Shown one piece after another: positions 26,680 through 35,837 of a stretch of DNA of 64,000 nucleotides (its first letter is position 1; each line of letters starts with the position of its first letter). A program made the position numbers and the translations under genes. The DNA is taken from NCBI GenBank assembly GCA_963811605.1, contig CAWESA010000003.1, forward strand, positions 124,001 to 188,000, given 5' to 3'. Under the pieces are notes generated by a model, which had not been told where the DNA came from, searched no databases, and saw only the letters and a program-made list of their open reading frames with translations. The stretch is from CAVQLX01 sp963811605 (lineage in GTDB: Bacteria; Desulfobacterota; Binatia; DP-6).

Positions 26680-28713
26680 ATGCTGCGGGCCGCAATCAAT
26701 GCGCTGCGCACTCTCGCTCCCTTCCGGGACGTGAGCGGGCGCCTGCTCGCCGACCTCGTCGAGACCGGCGGGGTCAGGGAAGTGGACGTGCCTGCGGACG
26801 GCGAGTTCCATCCGGGGACGGGCACAGTCGTGCTCGCGGTCGAGGGCCGCGTCGAGATCAGCGCCCGGCCGTCCGGACCACTGGCCGATGCCACCGTCGA
26901 CCGGGCAAAGGCGGCCGCGGGGCGGTTGCTCAGACCGGGCGAGGCGCGGCTGCTCGATCCGACCCTGAGCGCCGACATGCCGTTCGTCGTCCAGGTCGCC
27001 CGCACGGCCGCCGCCCGCATCCTGGTGCTCGACCAGACGAGCCTCAGGCGCGCGGTGGACGCGTCGGCCTCCCTCGCCTGGAGCCTCCGGCACATTCCTC
27101 TCGAGTGGTGCCCGCGGGTCCAGGCGATCTGGTTGACCGAGGTCTCGAAGCTCGGCGCGCCCCTCGGGGCGCTCGCCGAACTTCTCGCGGCGTCGATGGC
27201 GCTGCAGTTCGGCGAGCCCGCGGCGATCGTCGCAGTGGGCCCCAACGAACGGGCCGATCTCATGATCTGGGAGGCGAGCCGCTTCGTGTCGCGGCCCTAC
27301 GAGCCACGGCGCGACGCCCCCGACCGGCTCGCCGAGATTGCCGAGCTGCTTCCGCGGGGCACGAACCTCATCTTCGTCCACACCGCGCATCCCGAGCGCA
27401 TGACGGCACCGTTCGAGACGATCCGCTTCCACCGCATCATCTACCTGACCCGCGCCGCTCCGCACCGTGTGCCCCCCCATCTGGCGGCACGGCTCCGGGA
27501 CGGAGCGCGCGGCGAGGCCCCGTCCTTCTCGGCCGTCATCCCGACCGTGGTCCGGCCACCGGCTCGACAGCCGCGCCGCGCCGTCCCCTCATCGGCTCTC
27601 GCGCCGCTCGACGGTGTACTGCGTGCCGTGCGCCGCGCGTTCGACGATACGCTGCGCAGTGAACCGGTGGAAGGCCAAGGTCGCGCCCGCCGCGGGCAGC
27701 GTCCGTCCCCGGAGCGACGCCTGAGCCGCGACACGGTGCGCTTGCGCATCGACCTGTCCGTGCTTCACCGCCGCCATGCCCAGTCGCGGCGCGACGCCGG
27801 GGCTTCCTCCTTCGCGAGCGACATGCTCGAGGAGGACACCAGCCTCCGCGACGCGTGCTTCGGCTGGGCACGCGCCACGACAAACCGGCGCGTCGGTGTT
27901 GCGCTATCGGGCGGGGGCGCATGCAGCTTCCGCATGGTGCCGTTCCTGAAGGAGCTCGGGCGCCGGGGTGTGCCGGTCGATCTCCTGAGCGGCCTCAGCG
28001 GCGGCGCCTTGCTCGGTGCCTACTACTGTCACGCCGGCTCCGCGGGGCTCGACCTGTCCACGGCTCACGGCTCCTGGATGGGACTGGTCGCCCTCCTGGC
28101 GACGTTCGATTCGCGCTGGATCGCCTGGTTCCTCGACTACGACCTCGGCGGAGCCACGCTCGACCAGCTCGCCGTCGAGTTCGCTCCGTTGACCACGGCA
28201 TTGTTCGAGACCCACCCGCCCGAAGCACACTACCTGGCAAGCGGCACGCTCGGCGAGGCCGTGCGAGCGAGCGGTGCCCTGCCGGTCTTCGTCGCCCCCG
28301 TCAATGTCGCCGCCGGCACGCGCTACGTCGACGGTGGGACCGCCTCGCCGCTGCCCGCCGATGTCTTGCGCGACCGCGGCGCGGATCTCATCATCGCCTG
28401 CAATTCGGTTCCGGGTCCTGAGAGCCGCAATCCGTTCCGGCGCTGGCGACTCGGCCGGTTTGCCTACGACTGGACGCTGGCCGGGCGGGTGATCGACCTC
28501 TGGGTGTCGGGTGCGTTCATGCTGCAGCAGATCAGTCGCCAAGCCGCCGAGGATGCGCACGTCTACGTCGAGGTTCCGCCCAGCACGCTCTCCTTGCTGG
28601 AGATGTTCCAGTTCTACGCCGCGCGTGATCTCGCAGACCCCGCACGCGACCCCGGCCTTCAGGACGACGTGCAGCGCTGCGTCGACCAGTGGACCCGCTT
28701 CGGCGGCCCGTGA
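26680..28713 (+). CDS. NTE-like patatin phospholipase with cNMP-binding-like domain
   Basis: A 677-residue protein built like bacterial neuropathy-target-esterase relatives. Residues about 1-140 form a cyclic-nucleotide-binding-like beta barrel, about 150-290 a Rossmann-like middle domain (LIFVHTAHPERM, IIYLTRAAP), and about 405-677 the patatin hydrolase. The patatin part has GVALSGGGACSFR, the nucleophile motif GLSGGALLGAYY and the Asp motif YVDGGTASPLP, so the catalytic dyad is intact. The ATG at 26680 is used; a GTG lies one codon before. A paralogue of the same layout lies at 39731-41863, and together they bracket a lipid gene cluster. Confidence 0.86.
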   Translation: MLRAAINALRTLAPFRDVSGRLLADLVETGGVREVDVPADGEFHPGTGTVVLAVEGRVEISARPSGPLADATVDRAKAAAGRLLRPGEARLLDPTLSADMPFVVQVARTAAARILVLDQTSLRRAVDASASLAWSLRHIPLEWCPRVQAIWLTEVSKLGAPLGALAELLAASMALQFGEPAAIVAVGPNERADLMIWEASRFVSRPYEPRRDAPDRLAEIAELLPRGTNLIFVHTAHPERMTAPFETIRFHRIIYLTRAAPHRVPPHLAARLRDGARGEAPSFSAVIPTVVRPPARQPRRAVPSSALAPLDGVLRAVRRAFDDTLRSEPVEGQGRARRGQRPSPERRLSRDTVRLRIDLSVLHRRHAQSRRDAGASSFASDMLEEDTSLRDACFGWARATTNRRVGVALSGGGACSFRMVPFLKELGRRGVPVDLLSGLSGGALLGAYYCHAGSAGLDLSTAHGSWMGLVALLATFDSRWIAWFLDYDLGGATLDQLAVEFAPLTTALFETHPPEAHYLASGTLGEAVRASGALPVFVAPVNVAAGTRYVDGGTASPLPADVLRDRGADLIIACNSVPGPESRNPFRRWRLGRFAYDWTLAGRVIDLWVSGAFMLQQISRQAAEDAHVYVEVPPSTLSLLEMFQFYAARDLADPARDPGLQDDVQRCVDQWTRFGGP

Positions 28714-28728
28714 CCGGCGCCGCGGGCA

Positions 28729-30426
28729 TCATCCGCCTCGCAGCGCGTGCAACGCCGCCTCCACGTCGCCACCGCCCGCGAGCATTTCGCGGAGCGCCGC
28801 CCGTCTGAGTTTGCCGCTCGTCGTTCGCGGCAAGGACCCGGGCGCGACCAGTAGTACGCGGTCGACAGGGACCGTCCGTGCGCGCAGTCGGTCTCCTATC
28901 CGCCTCGCGAGGAGCGGGTGCCACGCGGGGTCGGCACGCGTCTCGCACACGACCACGACCTGCTCGGTCTCGAGGGTCGGACACCAGACCCCCACCGCCG
29001 CGACGCAGCCGGGCCGGACGTCCGGGTCTTCCGCGGCGATCTCCTCGACGATCGCGGGGAAGACGTTTTGGCCGCCCACGATGATCAGCTCCTTGACCCG
29101 ACCCGTGACGAACAGCTCCCCGTCTGCGACGTATCCGAGGTCGCCGGTGCGCAGCCAGCCGTCGACGATCACCGGGGCCGCGGCATCGGTCTCGCCGGCA
29201 TAGCCCGCCATCAACGAGTCGGATCGTACCCGGATGTGGCCGACGACGCGCTCGCCCACCGGCCGATCGTGACTATCGACCACTCGGAGCTCGGTGCCCG
29301 GGATGGGACGTCCGACGCCGGTGAACTCGACCGCCTCCTCCCGCCCGTCCCCCGGATCGGGCACCGCGCGCCCTTCGCGCGCGAGCAGGACTCGGTCGAC
29401 GACGTCGATGCGCGGGGGCGCCGCCGGGGTTGGAAAGGTGACGGCCACCGTCGCCTCGGCGAGTCCGTACACCGGGAAGAATGCGTTGTCGCGAAACCCG
29501 AGCGGCGCAAACGCGGCGGTGAACCGACGCAGCAAAGCTGGAGAGACGGGCTCGGCTCCGACCATTGCGCATTCCCAGGAGCGCAGATCGAGGCCGGCGG
29601 CCCGGGCCCGATGCGCGAGGCGCACGCAGATGCCGTAAGCCGACGGCGGCGCGGCACAGACAGTGCCGCGGACGCGCGACATGGTCGCGAGCCAGCAGAG
29701 GGGATCCGCGCGAAAGACCGCCGGGGACATCATGTGCACCGGGAACCCGTTGTGGAACGGGAACAGCAGTCCGCCGACGAGCCCCATGTCGTGGTGCAGG
29801 GGAAGCCATGAAACGGCGACGGAGGCGGCATGACTGGGGAGGGCGGCGCTGATCGCGGCGAGATGTCGCCATAGTCGCGCATGCGTCACGACGACCCCGC
29901 GAGGGCTCGCCGTGCTGCCACTGGTGAGCTGGATGAAAGCGGGGGCATCCGGCGAGATCGCTGCTGTCCCCTCGAGCCGTGCACCCGTCAGCGGGGTCGC
30001 CGCGACGGTCGCCACCGACGCCCGCTCGGCAGCACGGCCAACGAGTCGCGGGGGGAGGACGAGAGCCACGGCCGTGAGCCGCTTCGCGAGTCCGTCCAGC
30101 TGATCGATGAACGATGCACCATCCGTGAGGCCGTACGGTACACCGACCTGTATCGGCACCGCGCCGATGGTCCACAGCCCGAAGAGTGCCGGGACGCCGT
30201 CGCACACGTCGGGCAGCACGACCAGCACGCGTGCACCCGCGTCGATCCCGGCCGCGCGGAAGGTCGCTCCCATCGCGGTGGCCCGCTGCCAGAAGGTCGC
30301 CCACGTCCACTCGACCCATGCGCCGTCGTGCTCGAGACAGACGGCAAGCCGATCCGGTTGCGCTCCAGCGCGCTCGCGTAGCACGTCCGCGAGGGTGCAC
30401 GCGGCCGTCCCGCCGCCCGACCGCAT
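28729..30426 (-). CDS. Fatty acyl-AMP ligase (FAAL)
   Basis: Activates a fatty acid as acyl-AMP and passes it to a carrier protein. The 565-residue protein has the AMP-binding loop LTSGSTASPRG, the FAAL-typical LPLHHDMGLVGG, then YGLAEATVAVTFP. The FAAL form of the hinge (GRVKELIIVGGQNVFP) and the C-terminal PRTTSGKLRR follow. Start ATG overlaps the methyltransferase stop by one base (TGATG). The last gene of the ACP - methyltransferase - FAAL operon, it most likely loads the ACP encoded by the first gene. Confidence 0.92.
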   Translation of the reverse strand: MRSGGGTAACTLADVLRERAGAQPDRLAVCLEHDGAWVEWTWATFWQRATAMGATFRAAGIDAGARVLVVLPDVCDGVPALFGLWTIGAVPIQVGVPYGLTDGASFIDQLDGLAKRLTAVALVLPPRLVGRAAERASVATVAATPLTGARLEGTAAISPDAPAFIQLTSGSTASPRGVVVTHARLWRHLAAISAALPSHAASVAVSWLPLHHDMGLVGGLLFPFHNGFPVHMMSPAVFRADPLCWLATMSRVRGTVCAAPPSAYGICVRLAHRARAAGLDLRSWECAMVGAEPVSPALLRRFTAAFAPLGFRDNAFFPVYGLAEATVAVTFPTPAAPPRIDVVDRVLLAREGRAVPDPGDGREEAVEFTGVGRPIPGTELRVVDSHDRPVGERVVGHIRVRSDSLMAGYAGETDAAAPVIVDGWLRTGDLGYVADGELFVTGRVKELIIVGGQNVFPAIVEEIAAEDPDVRPGCVAAVGVWCPTLETEQVVVVCETRADPAWHPLLARRIGDRLRARTVPVDRVLLVAPGSLPRTTSGKLRRAALREMLAGGGDVEAALHALRGG

Positions 30427-31328
30427 CACGCGCGCGCGAGGGGCGCGATCGCCGGCCGGACGGCCCGGATGAGATACTCCAGGGCATGACGTCTCTGAAA
30501 CGAGAGCTTCGCGATGGTCATGTAGCACTGGAGCACTCGCGAGAACCCCGGGGCCAGCTCCTCGATCGCCGCGCGCTGCCGGCGCACGTTCGCGATCCAG
30601 CATGCCAGCGTCAGGACGTAGGATGCCGTGAGATCCTCGACCAGCGACACGTCGAGTCCGGCCTGCTCGATCAGGGCCAGCTCCTCGGGCAGCGAGAGCA
30701 GGCGGCAGTGGCCGAGCGCCTCCTCGAAGATGTAGCGCCGGGCGGCGCCGTCGCGGTCGCCGCGGACCTGGCCCGGGAAGAAGCAGTCGGAGATGACGAG
30801 GCGGCCGCCAGGCCGCAATGCCCGACCGATGCGGCGGTGGATCTCGTCGCGATGGTGCATGTGCACGATGCTGCCGACGAACAGCACCGCGTCGAAGGAC
30901 TCCGGCTCGAGCGCGAGATCCTCGACGTGGCAGCAATCGACCCGGACTCGCCCCGCCACGCCGAGCTCTGCGGCGCGCCGCCGGCTGAACTCACACTGGG
31001 CGCGGCTGAGCGTGACACCGTGCAGCACCGCGTCGGTGGTCTCGGCGAGGTAGAGCAGGTTGCTGCCCCAGCCGCAGCCGACGTCGAGCACGCGGCTGCC
31101 CGGCTCGAGGGCCAGCAGGCTCGACAACCGCGCGTACTTGCGCGCCTGGGCCGTCTCGAGGCTCTCGTCCGGGCGCGTGAAGATACCGGTGGCGTAGCCC
31201 AGACGGCGGTCGAGGACGAGACCGAAGACCTCCGGTGGATGGTCATAGTGCTCGGCGACGACCTGGCGTTCGTGGGCGCGCTGCCCCTCGACGCTGCGGT
31301 CGGGCCCGGGAGCTGCGGGCGCACTCAT
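30426..31328 (-). CDS. Cyclopropane-fatty-acid/mycolic-acid-synthase-like methyltransferase
   Basis: SAM-dependent methyltransferase of 300 residues. It has the CFA-type N-terminal YDHPPEVFGLVLDRRLGYAT and the SAM-binding loop VLDVGCGWGSNLLYL. SIVHMHHRDEIHRRIG follows, and the C-terminal helices match the MmaA/CmaA layout. Known relatives methylate double bonds of acyl chains on lipids or carriers, giving cyclopropane, methyl or methoxy groups. It overlaps the ACP gene by four bases (ATGA) and FAAL by one, so the three are coupled. An acyl chain held by the ACP is the probable substrate (inference). Confidence 0.88.
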   Translation of the reverse strand: MSAPAAPGPDRSVEGQRAHERQVVAEHYDHPPEVFGLVLDRRLGYATGIFTRPDESLETAQARKYARLSSLLALEPGSRVLDVGCGWGSNLLYLAETTDAVLHGVTLSRAQCEFSRRRAAELGVAGRVRVDCCHVEDLALEPESFDAVLFVGSIVHMHHRDEIHRRIGRALRPGGRLVISDCFFPGQVRGDRDGAARRYIFEEALGHCRLLSLPEELALIEQAGLDVSLVEDLTASYVLTLACWIANVRRQRAAIEELAPGFSRVLQCYMTIAKLSFQRRHALEYLIRAVRPAIAPLARA

Positions 31329-31600
31329 GCGGATGAGCCGGTGTCGAGGCGCTCCCGCACGAATGCCACCAGATCGGAGACGCGACGCAGGGGGACCTCA
31401 CCAGGATCGGGCATCACAACCCCGTAACGTTCCTCGAGCGCGATGTTCACGAGAATCAGACGGAGCGAGTCGATGCCAAGCGCGTCATCGAGGCCGGCAT
31501 CGAGTCCGATGCGGTCGATCGGTACCTGGAGCGTCTCGGCAAGAACGGCGCGCACCTGCGCGGCGAGGGTGTCGATCGTGGCCGCTTCGGATTCGGTCAT
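31325..31600 (-). CDS. Acyl carrier protein
   Basis: A 91-residue carrier with an intact phosphopantetheine site LGIDSLRLILV, in contrast to the Ser-less carrier at 18715. Helix 3 and 4 (ALEERYGVVMPDP, LRRVSDLVAFVRERL) are normal. The ATG at 31600 follows CGGGACGGAG. It is first gene of the operon with methyltransferase and FAAL. On the divergent side, a possible promoter for it is TTGTCG-N17-TAGACG on the minus strand, about 50 bp upstream. Confidence 0.92.
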   Translation of the reverse strand: MTESEAATIDTLAAQVRAVLAETLQVPIDRIGLDAGLDDALGIDSLRLILVNIALEERYGVVMPDPGEVPLRRVSDLVAFVRERLDTGSSA

Positions 31601-31681
31601 CTCCGTCCCGTACGGTTGGCGAGCGTCAGTGTCGTCTAGCCCGGCGTTCCCGATGCGACAAGGGCTTCCCGCTTCCCGATA

Positions 31682-31719
31682 TTGACGTGCGCACCCCGTC
31701 ACAGTAGACCGCAGGTCTA
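31682..31719 (+). promoter_or_regulatory. sigma70-type promoter with palindromic operator over the -10
   Basis: TTGACG (31682-31687), a 17-bp spacer, then TAGACC (31705-31710). The -10 is one arm of a perfect palindrome TAGACC-GCA-GGTCTA (31705-31719), placed between the divergent ACP and O-methyltransferase genes. A repressor bound there would block the promoter. Confidence 0.5.
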
Positions 31720-31765
31720 GCAGAGAGAATGTGTCGAGGACAACCAGAAAGCCCGGGGGGAACCA

Positions 31766-32692
31766 TTGGACGCCGGCAGGTATAGCGTCTCGGCGCTGGC
31801 CGCCGGCCTGTTCCGCGCCGTGCACACCCGCTGCGACGCGCCCGCGCTCCTCGACGACCCGCTGGGCGATCACCTCCTGCTCGACGCGGAACGCGACGTC
31901 GTGCTCGAGCGGCTGCTGCTGATGCTCAGCGCCGACAGCCGCGCCGTCATCGAGGCCGTCCCCGATCGCGGCCGGGCCCTCGACCTCGCCGTGCGCGCCA
32001 ATCCAGCCTACGGTACGATCGTGGTGCGCTCGCGCTACGCCGAGGACCAGCTCGTGGAGGCGCTCCGGGCGGGTGTTTCCCAGTACATCCTCGTCGGCGC
32101 CGGCATGGACACGCTCGGCCTCCGCCGGCCGGATCTACGTGACACCCTGACCATCATCGAGGTCGACCATCCGGCCACCCAGGCGATGAAGCGCGCGCGC
32201 CTGGCGCGCGCGGGCCAGGAGCCGCCGCCCAACGTCCGCTTCGCGGCCGCCGACCTCGAGGAAGATCCGCTGCCGGTCGCCCTCGCCCAGGGCGGGTACC
32301 GCCTCGACGCCCCGGCCCTCTTCGCGTGCCTCGGCGTCACCCCGTATCTCAGCCGTGCAGCCAACCAGGCGGTGCTGCGCGTGGCGGGCGCCGCGGCGGC
32401 CGGCAGCCGGCTCGTCTTCGACTACCTCGACCTCGAAGCGTTCGGAGCCGGGGCCGGGGAGGCCACGCAGCGAATGGCGGCGGAACGCGCCTCGAGCGAC
32501 GAGCCGTGGCGCTCGGGGTTTGACCCGGTGACGCTCCCTGGAGAGCTCGCGGCGGCCGGGCTCGCGCTCGTCGAGGACCTCGACGCCAGCGCCGCCGCAG
32601 CGCGCTACCTCGGGGCTCGCACCGACGGCCTCGCCCTCAGCCCGAACAGCCACCTCGTGCTGACCGTCGCCACGGGAGGTTCGCGCGCTTGA
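31766..32692 (+). CDS. Class I SAM-dependent methyltransferase, PPM/polyketide O-methyltransferase type
   Basis: A 308-residue protein of the leucine-carboxyl-methyltransferase-like family. The hallmarks are VVRSRYAEDQLVEAL, then SAM loop QYILVGAGMDTLGLRRP and IEVDHPATQAMKRARL, followed by FACLGVTPYL. Members O-methylate carboxyl or hydroxyl groups, often in polyketide or lipid clusters. It uses a TTG start at 31766 after GGGGGGAACCA. The stop overlaps the KAS III-like start by one base (TGATG), placing it first in a four-gene operon. Confidence 0.87.
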   Translation: MDAGRYSVSALAAGLFRAVHTRCDAPALLDDPLGDHLLLDAERDVVLERLLLMLSADSRAVIEAVPDRGRALDLAVRANPAYGTIVVRSRYAEDQLVEALRAGVSQYILVGAGMDTLGLRRPDLRDTLTIIEVDHPATQAMKRARLARAGQEPPPNVRFAAADLEEDPLPVALAQGGYRLDAPALFACLGVTPYLSRAANQAVLRVAGAAAAGSRLVFDYLDLEAFGAGAGEATQRMAAERASSDEPWRSGFDPVTLPGELAAAGLALVEDLDASAAAARYLGARTDGLALSPNSHLVLTVATGGSRA

Positions 32693-33660
32693 TGCCGGTC
32701 CGCATCGCGGGCACGAGCACGCTCCCGGCCGGCCCGGCGGTCTCCACGGCCGAGCTGGCCGGCCGCCTCGCGGTCCCGCGCGATCCGGCCGATGTGGTGG
32801 ACCGGACCGGCATCGTCTCGCGACACCTCGCCCCTCCGGGTGTGCAGGCCGCCGATCTGGGGGCGCGTGCGCTCCGCGCGGCCCTCGAGGTGGCGGACCT
32901 TCCGGCGGCCGCCCTCGCGCGCCTGGTCTTCGTCGACTCGCTCGGCGGCGACATGCACATCCCGCCCACCGCGAACGCCGTGGCGGTGGGCGCCGGCATC
33001 GCCGGCACGTGTGACTGCTTCGATCTCAACAACGCATGCATGGGCTTCCTCACCGCTCTCGACCTCGGTGCGCGCAGCATCGCGACCGGCTCCGGCCCGG
33101 TCGGCATCGTCGTGGTCGAGATGGGGTCGCGCTACATCAGAGCCGACGAGCCGCGGCCCTTCCTCGTGCTCGGGGACGGGGTCGCCGCGGTCGTCCTCGA
33201 TCGCGCGCGCGGGGGCGAGGGACTCCTCGCCTCGTACCTCCGCAACGATGGCTCACACGACGGTGGGGTCCGCCTGGCGAACGGGAATCTCACCGGCCAC
33301 GCCGAGACGATCCGCTTCGGCGCGACCAATGCGACGATGGCGCAGCTTGCCCTCGACGCGATCCGGCGCAGCACCGAGTCGGTGCTTGCCGACTGCGGGC
33401 TCACCCTGTCGGCGGTCGAGTGGGTGCTGCCCCACCAGCCGAACGGCTCACTGCTCGACCAGATCGTGGAGGCCCTGGGCCTCGACCCGGCCCGGGTGAT
33501 CCGCGTCGTGCACGAGGTGGGCAGCGTCGGCGCCGCCTCGATCGCCATCAGCCTCGACCGGCTCCTGCGCTCGGGGCGGGTCCGACCCGGTGACCACGTC
33601 CTGATGACCGGCGTGGGAGCCGGCCTGTCGTTCGGTGCCATGCTCCTCCGGCTTCCATGA
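32692..33660 (+). CDS. 3-oxoacyl-ACP synthase III-like (FabH/OleA-like) enzyme
   Basis: Thiolase-fold condensing enzyme of 322 residues. The nucleophile Cys is in DLNNACMGFLTALDLG near residue 112 and the His in VLPHQPNGSLLDQ. The third FabH residue, Asn in the GN(T/V)SAAS loop, is replaced: the loop reads EVGSVGAASIAI. So it may do acyl transfer or ester formation instead of decarboxylative condensation. The ATG at 32692 overlaps the previous stop, and its stop overlaps the next gene. Its partners (FAAL, ACP, acyltransferase) suggest chain-joining of carrier-bound acyl groups. Confidence 0.86.
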   Translation: MPVRIAGTSTLPAGPAVSTAELAGRLAVPRDPADVVDRTGIVSRHLAPPGVQAADLGARALRAALEVADLPAAALARLVFVDSLGGDMHIPPTANAVAVGAGIAGTCDCFDLNNACMGFLTALDLGARSIATGSGPVGIVVVEMGSRYIRADEPRPFLVLGDGVAAVVLDRARGGEGLLASYLRNDGSHDGGVRLANGNLTGHAETIRFGATNATMAQLALDAIRRSTESVLADCGLTLSAVEWVLPHQPNGSLLDQIVEALGLDPARVIRVVHEVGSVGAASIAISLDRLLRSGRVRPGDHVLMTGVGAGLSFGAMLLRLP

Positions 33661-34433
33661 CCGCGTCGTCATCCCTCCCGCTCGAGGTCTGGCTCGCCTT
33701 CTGGCGCTGGCGGCAGCGCTATCACCGCTACACCGTCGAGGGGCTACACCATCTTCCGACGGACCGGTCCGCGCTCATCGTCGGCTACCACGCGCGGCCG
33801 CTCGCCTACGATCTCTGCATGCTGACGGTGGAGGTCTACGAGCGACGAGGACGCTTGCCGCGGATGCTCGTCCACCGCGGCGTCGAGGTGATCCCCCCGC
33901 TGGCCTGGCTCCAGCACGGCCTCGGATTTCTGACGAGCGAAGACGTCGAGGACGCGGTCCAGAAGGGCGAGCTCATCATGACGGCGCCGGGCGGGGTCGC
34001 GGAAGCCTGCCGGAGCGCCTGCGACCGCTATCGCGTCTCGTGGGGCACTCACGTCGGCTACCTCAAGCTCGCGCTCGAGCACGATCTTCCGATCATCCCG
34101 GTCGCGGCGGCGGGTGCCGACGACACCTACGTCGGCCTGACCGATGCCGTCCCGCTCGCACGCCGGCTCGGACTTCCGAGCGACTGGGCGTGGCTCGCGT
34201 GGCTGGGTGTCGGCCCCCTCGGGCTGTGGCCGATCTCGCCCCCGTTCCCGGTCCCGATCCGCCAGCTCATCGGCGAGCCCATTCACCTGCGGGCCGAAGG
34301 TCCGGTGGACCCGAAAGACCCCGCCGCACTCGCGCGCCTGCACGAGCGCGTGACCGACACGGTGCAGGCGCTGCTCGAACGCGCCCGCACGATCCCGTCA
34401 CCCGCGTCCGGGCGGGGGGCCGCGCCCCATTGA
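33657..34433 (+). CDS. Lysophospholipid acyltransferase (LPLAT)-family protein
   Basis: A 258-residue membrane-associated acyltransferase. The acyl-acceptor motif is GYHARPLAYDLCM, with His and Asp spaced wider than in PlsC, as in DGAT2-like bacterial relatives. A later GELIMTAPGGVAEACR corresponds to the substrate-binding block, and LPIIPVAAAGADDTY to motif IV. It would add an acyl chain to a hydroxyl acceptor. It overlaps the KAS III-like gene by ATGA and is followed by the AhpD-like gene after 29 bp. Acceptor and donor are unknown; product from the FAAL/ACP line is plausible. Confidence 0.84.
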   Translation: MTASSSLPLEVWLAFWRWRQRYHRYTVEGLHHLPTDRSALIVGYHARPLAYDLCMLTVEVYERRGRLPRMLVHRGVEVIPPLAWLQHGLGFLTSEDVEDAVQKGELIMTAPGGVAEACRSACDRYRVSWGTHVGYLKLALEHDLPIIPVAAAGADDTYVGLTDAVPLARRLGLPSDWAWLAWLGVGPLGLWPISPPFPVPIRQLIGEPIHLRAEGPVDPKDPAALARLHERVTDTVQALLERARTIPSPASGRGAAPH

Positions 34434-34462
34434 CCGGGCGAATTCGAGAAGGAGATCGCGCC

Positions 34463-34987
34463 ATGCCGCCCGCCACATCCACCACACTCGATGATATGCT
34501 GGATACCGACAAGATCGACGCCCTGCGCAAGGAGTACACCCCGGCCGCAGCTGCGAGCGCGCTCACCGACACGATCGGGAAAATGTACGGGCCGACCACG
34601 GGGTACCTGGGTGCGATCGGCAAAGCGTTCTACGGCATCACCGACGACGTGATCCAAACGCCGAGCGACAAGCTGACCCCGGCGAACAGGGAGCGCTGCC
34701 TGATTGCGCTTCTCGCGGCGCGAGGGGCCGATTTCACCCTCGCCGTGCACATCTATCTCGCGCTCATGGAGGGTTCCCTCGATCCCGATGGCACGACAGC
34801 CAAGGATCGCATCCTGCCCAGCGAGATCGCCAACATCATCTTCCTGAGCGGCGTGTACACGGGGGCCGACAACCTGACGCGCGGGCTGATGACCCTCACG
34901 AGGACGCTGGGCCTCTTAGCGAACCTGGCCACCCCCGGGACGCCAGAAAACGTCGCCAAGGAAATCATCGGCGCGTTCAAGGCTTAG
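34463..34987 (+). CDS. AhpD/carboxymuconolactone-decarboxylase-like protein without the CxxC
   Basis: A 174-residue helical protein. The core LTPANRERCLIALLAARG and LAVHIYLALMEG, then SEIANIIFLSGVYTGADNL, follow the CMD/AhpD pattern. The redox CxxC that normally precedes the His is absent (GADFTLAVH), so peroxidase-type chemistry is unlikely. The ATG at 34463 follows GAGAAGGAGA. It is the last gene of the plus-strand operon and overlaps the opposite methyltransferase gene by 11 bp at their 3' ends. Its role here is unknown. Confidence 0.78.
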   Translation: MPPATSTTLDDMLDTDKIDALRKEYTPAAAASALTDTIGKMYGPTTGYLGAIGKAFYGITDDVIQTPSDKLTPANRERCLIALLAARGADFTLAVHIYLALMEGSLDPDGTTAKDRILPSEIANIIFLSGVYTGADNLTRGLMTLTRTLGLLANLATPGTPENVAKEIIGAFKA

Positions 34988-35837
34988 CAATGACCGGCAT
35001 CGCGAACGTGAGACAGTAGTAGAACCGGCTCGCCTGCTCGTCGATCACACCCGTTGCATCGCGCGGCAGGAACGCCAGCGGCGCCGTGGGCGACGGGTCG
35101 TAGAACGTGAGCGCGCGGAACATGAGGCGGTGGTAGAGCCCGTGCACGCGGCTCGGGTCGAGGCGCTCGTCCACGACGACGATCGGCGTGCCGCGGCGGG
35201 CGACGCGTGCCATCTCCGAGAGCGCGCGCCGCTGATCGCGGTACGTCGCGATGCCCCCGACGTGGAAGACGCGGTCGAAGCTGCCGTCTCGAAACGGCAG
35301 GGCGTGCGCATCACCGAGCAGCAGGCGAACCCGACATCCGTCGTGCGACGCGAGGCGGCGCCGGCACTGGGCGAGCATCCCGCGGCTCAGGTCGAGCCCC
35401 CAGATCTCGACGTCGGCTCCGGACGGCAGGTCGCGCTCGATCAACGGCAGGTTCGCGCCGGTGCCCACCCCGACTTCGAGGACCCGCAACGGGCCTCCGC
35501 GGTGCCCCACGGTGATCGTGGCGAGATCCAGCCGGCGCATGTAGGCGTCGCGCGTGGCGCGCTCGGTGCCGGACTGCATCAACGGCACGACGCACCCCGC
35601 CGCCGCATCGTGCAGCGGCGCGCAGGTATCGTAGACGACACGCATCAGATACTCGAGTCCACCGACGTCGCGTTCGTCGGCGAGGAGCGGCAGGCCATCC
35701 CCGACCGGCCACGTTTGGGTGCATGCGCCACAGCGCAGCGTACCGACGAGCAGCGCTCTGCCGTGCGTGGTGCCATCGAACGTCAGCCGGCCGTGACACG
35801 TCGGGCACGCGAGCGTACCGACGTCGTCGACCGTCAT
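34977..35837 (-). CDS. SAM-dependent methyltransferase with Trm112-like zinc ribbon
   Basis: A 286-residue protein. An N-terminal zinc-binding Trm112p-like module (CPTCHGRLTF and LRCGACTQTW, four Cys) precedes a class I methyltransferase domain with VLEVGVGTGANLPLIE and FDRVFHVGGIATY. The Cys-ribbon plus MT arrangement is common in secondary-metabolite and lipid clusters. Its ATG at 35837 overlaps the stop of the large kinase (ATGA), so both are co-translated. It is convergent with the AhpD-like gene. Confidence 0.87.
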   Translation of the reverse strand: MTVDDVGTLACPTCHGRLTFDGTTHGRALLVGTLRCGACTQTWPVGDGLPLLADERDVGGLEYLMRVVYDTCAPLHDAAAGCVVPLMQSGTERATRDAYMRRLDLATITVGHRGGPLRVLEVGVGTGANLPLIERDLPSGADVEIWGLDLSRGMLAQCRRRLASHDGCRVRLLLGDAHALPFRDGSFDRVFHVGGIATYRDQRRALSEMARVARRGTPIVVVDERLDPSRVHGLYHRLMFRALTFYDPSPTAPLAFLPRDATGVIDEQASRFYYCLTFAMPVIAKP

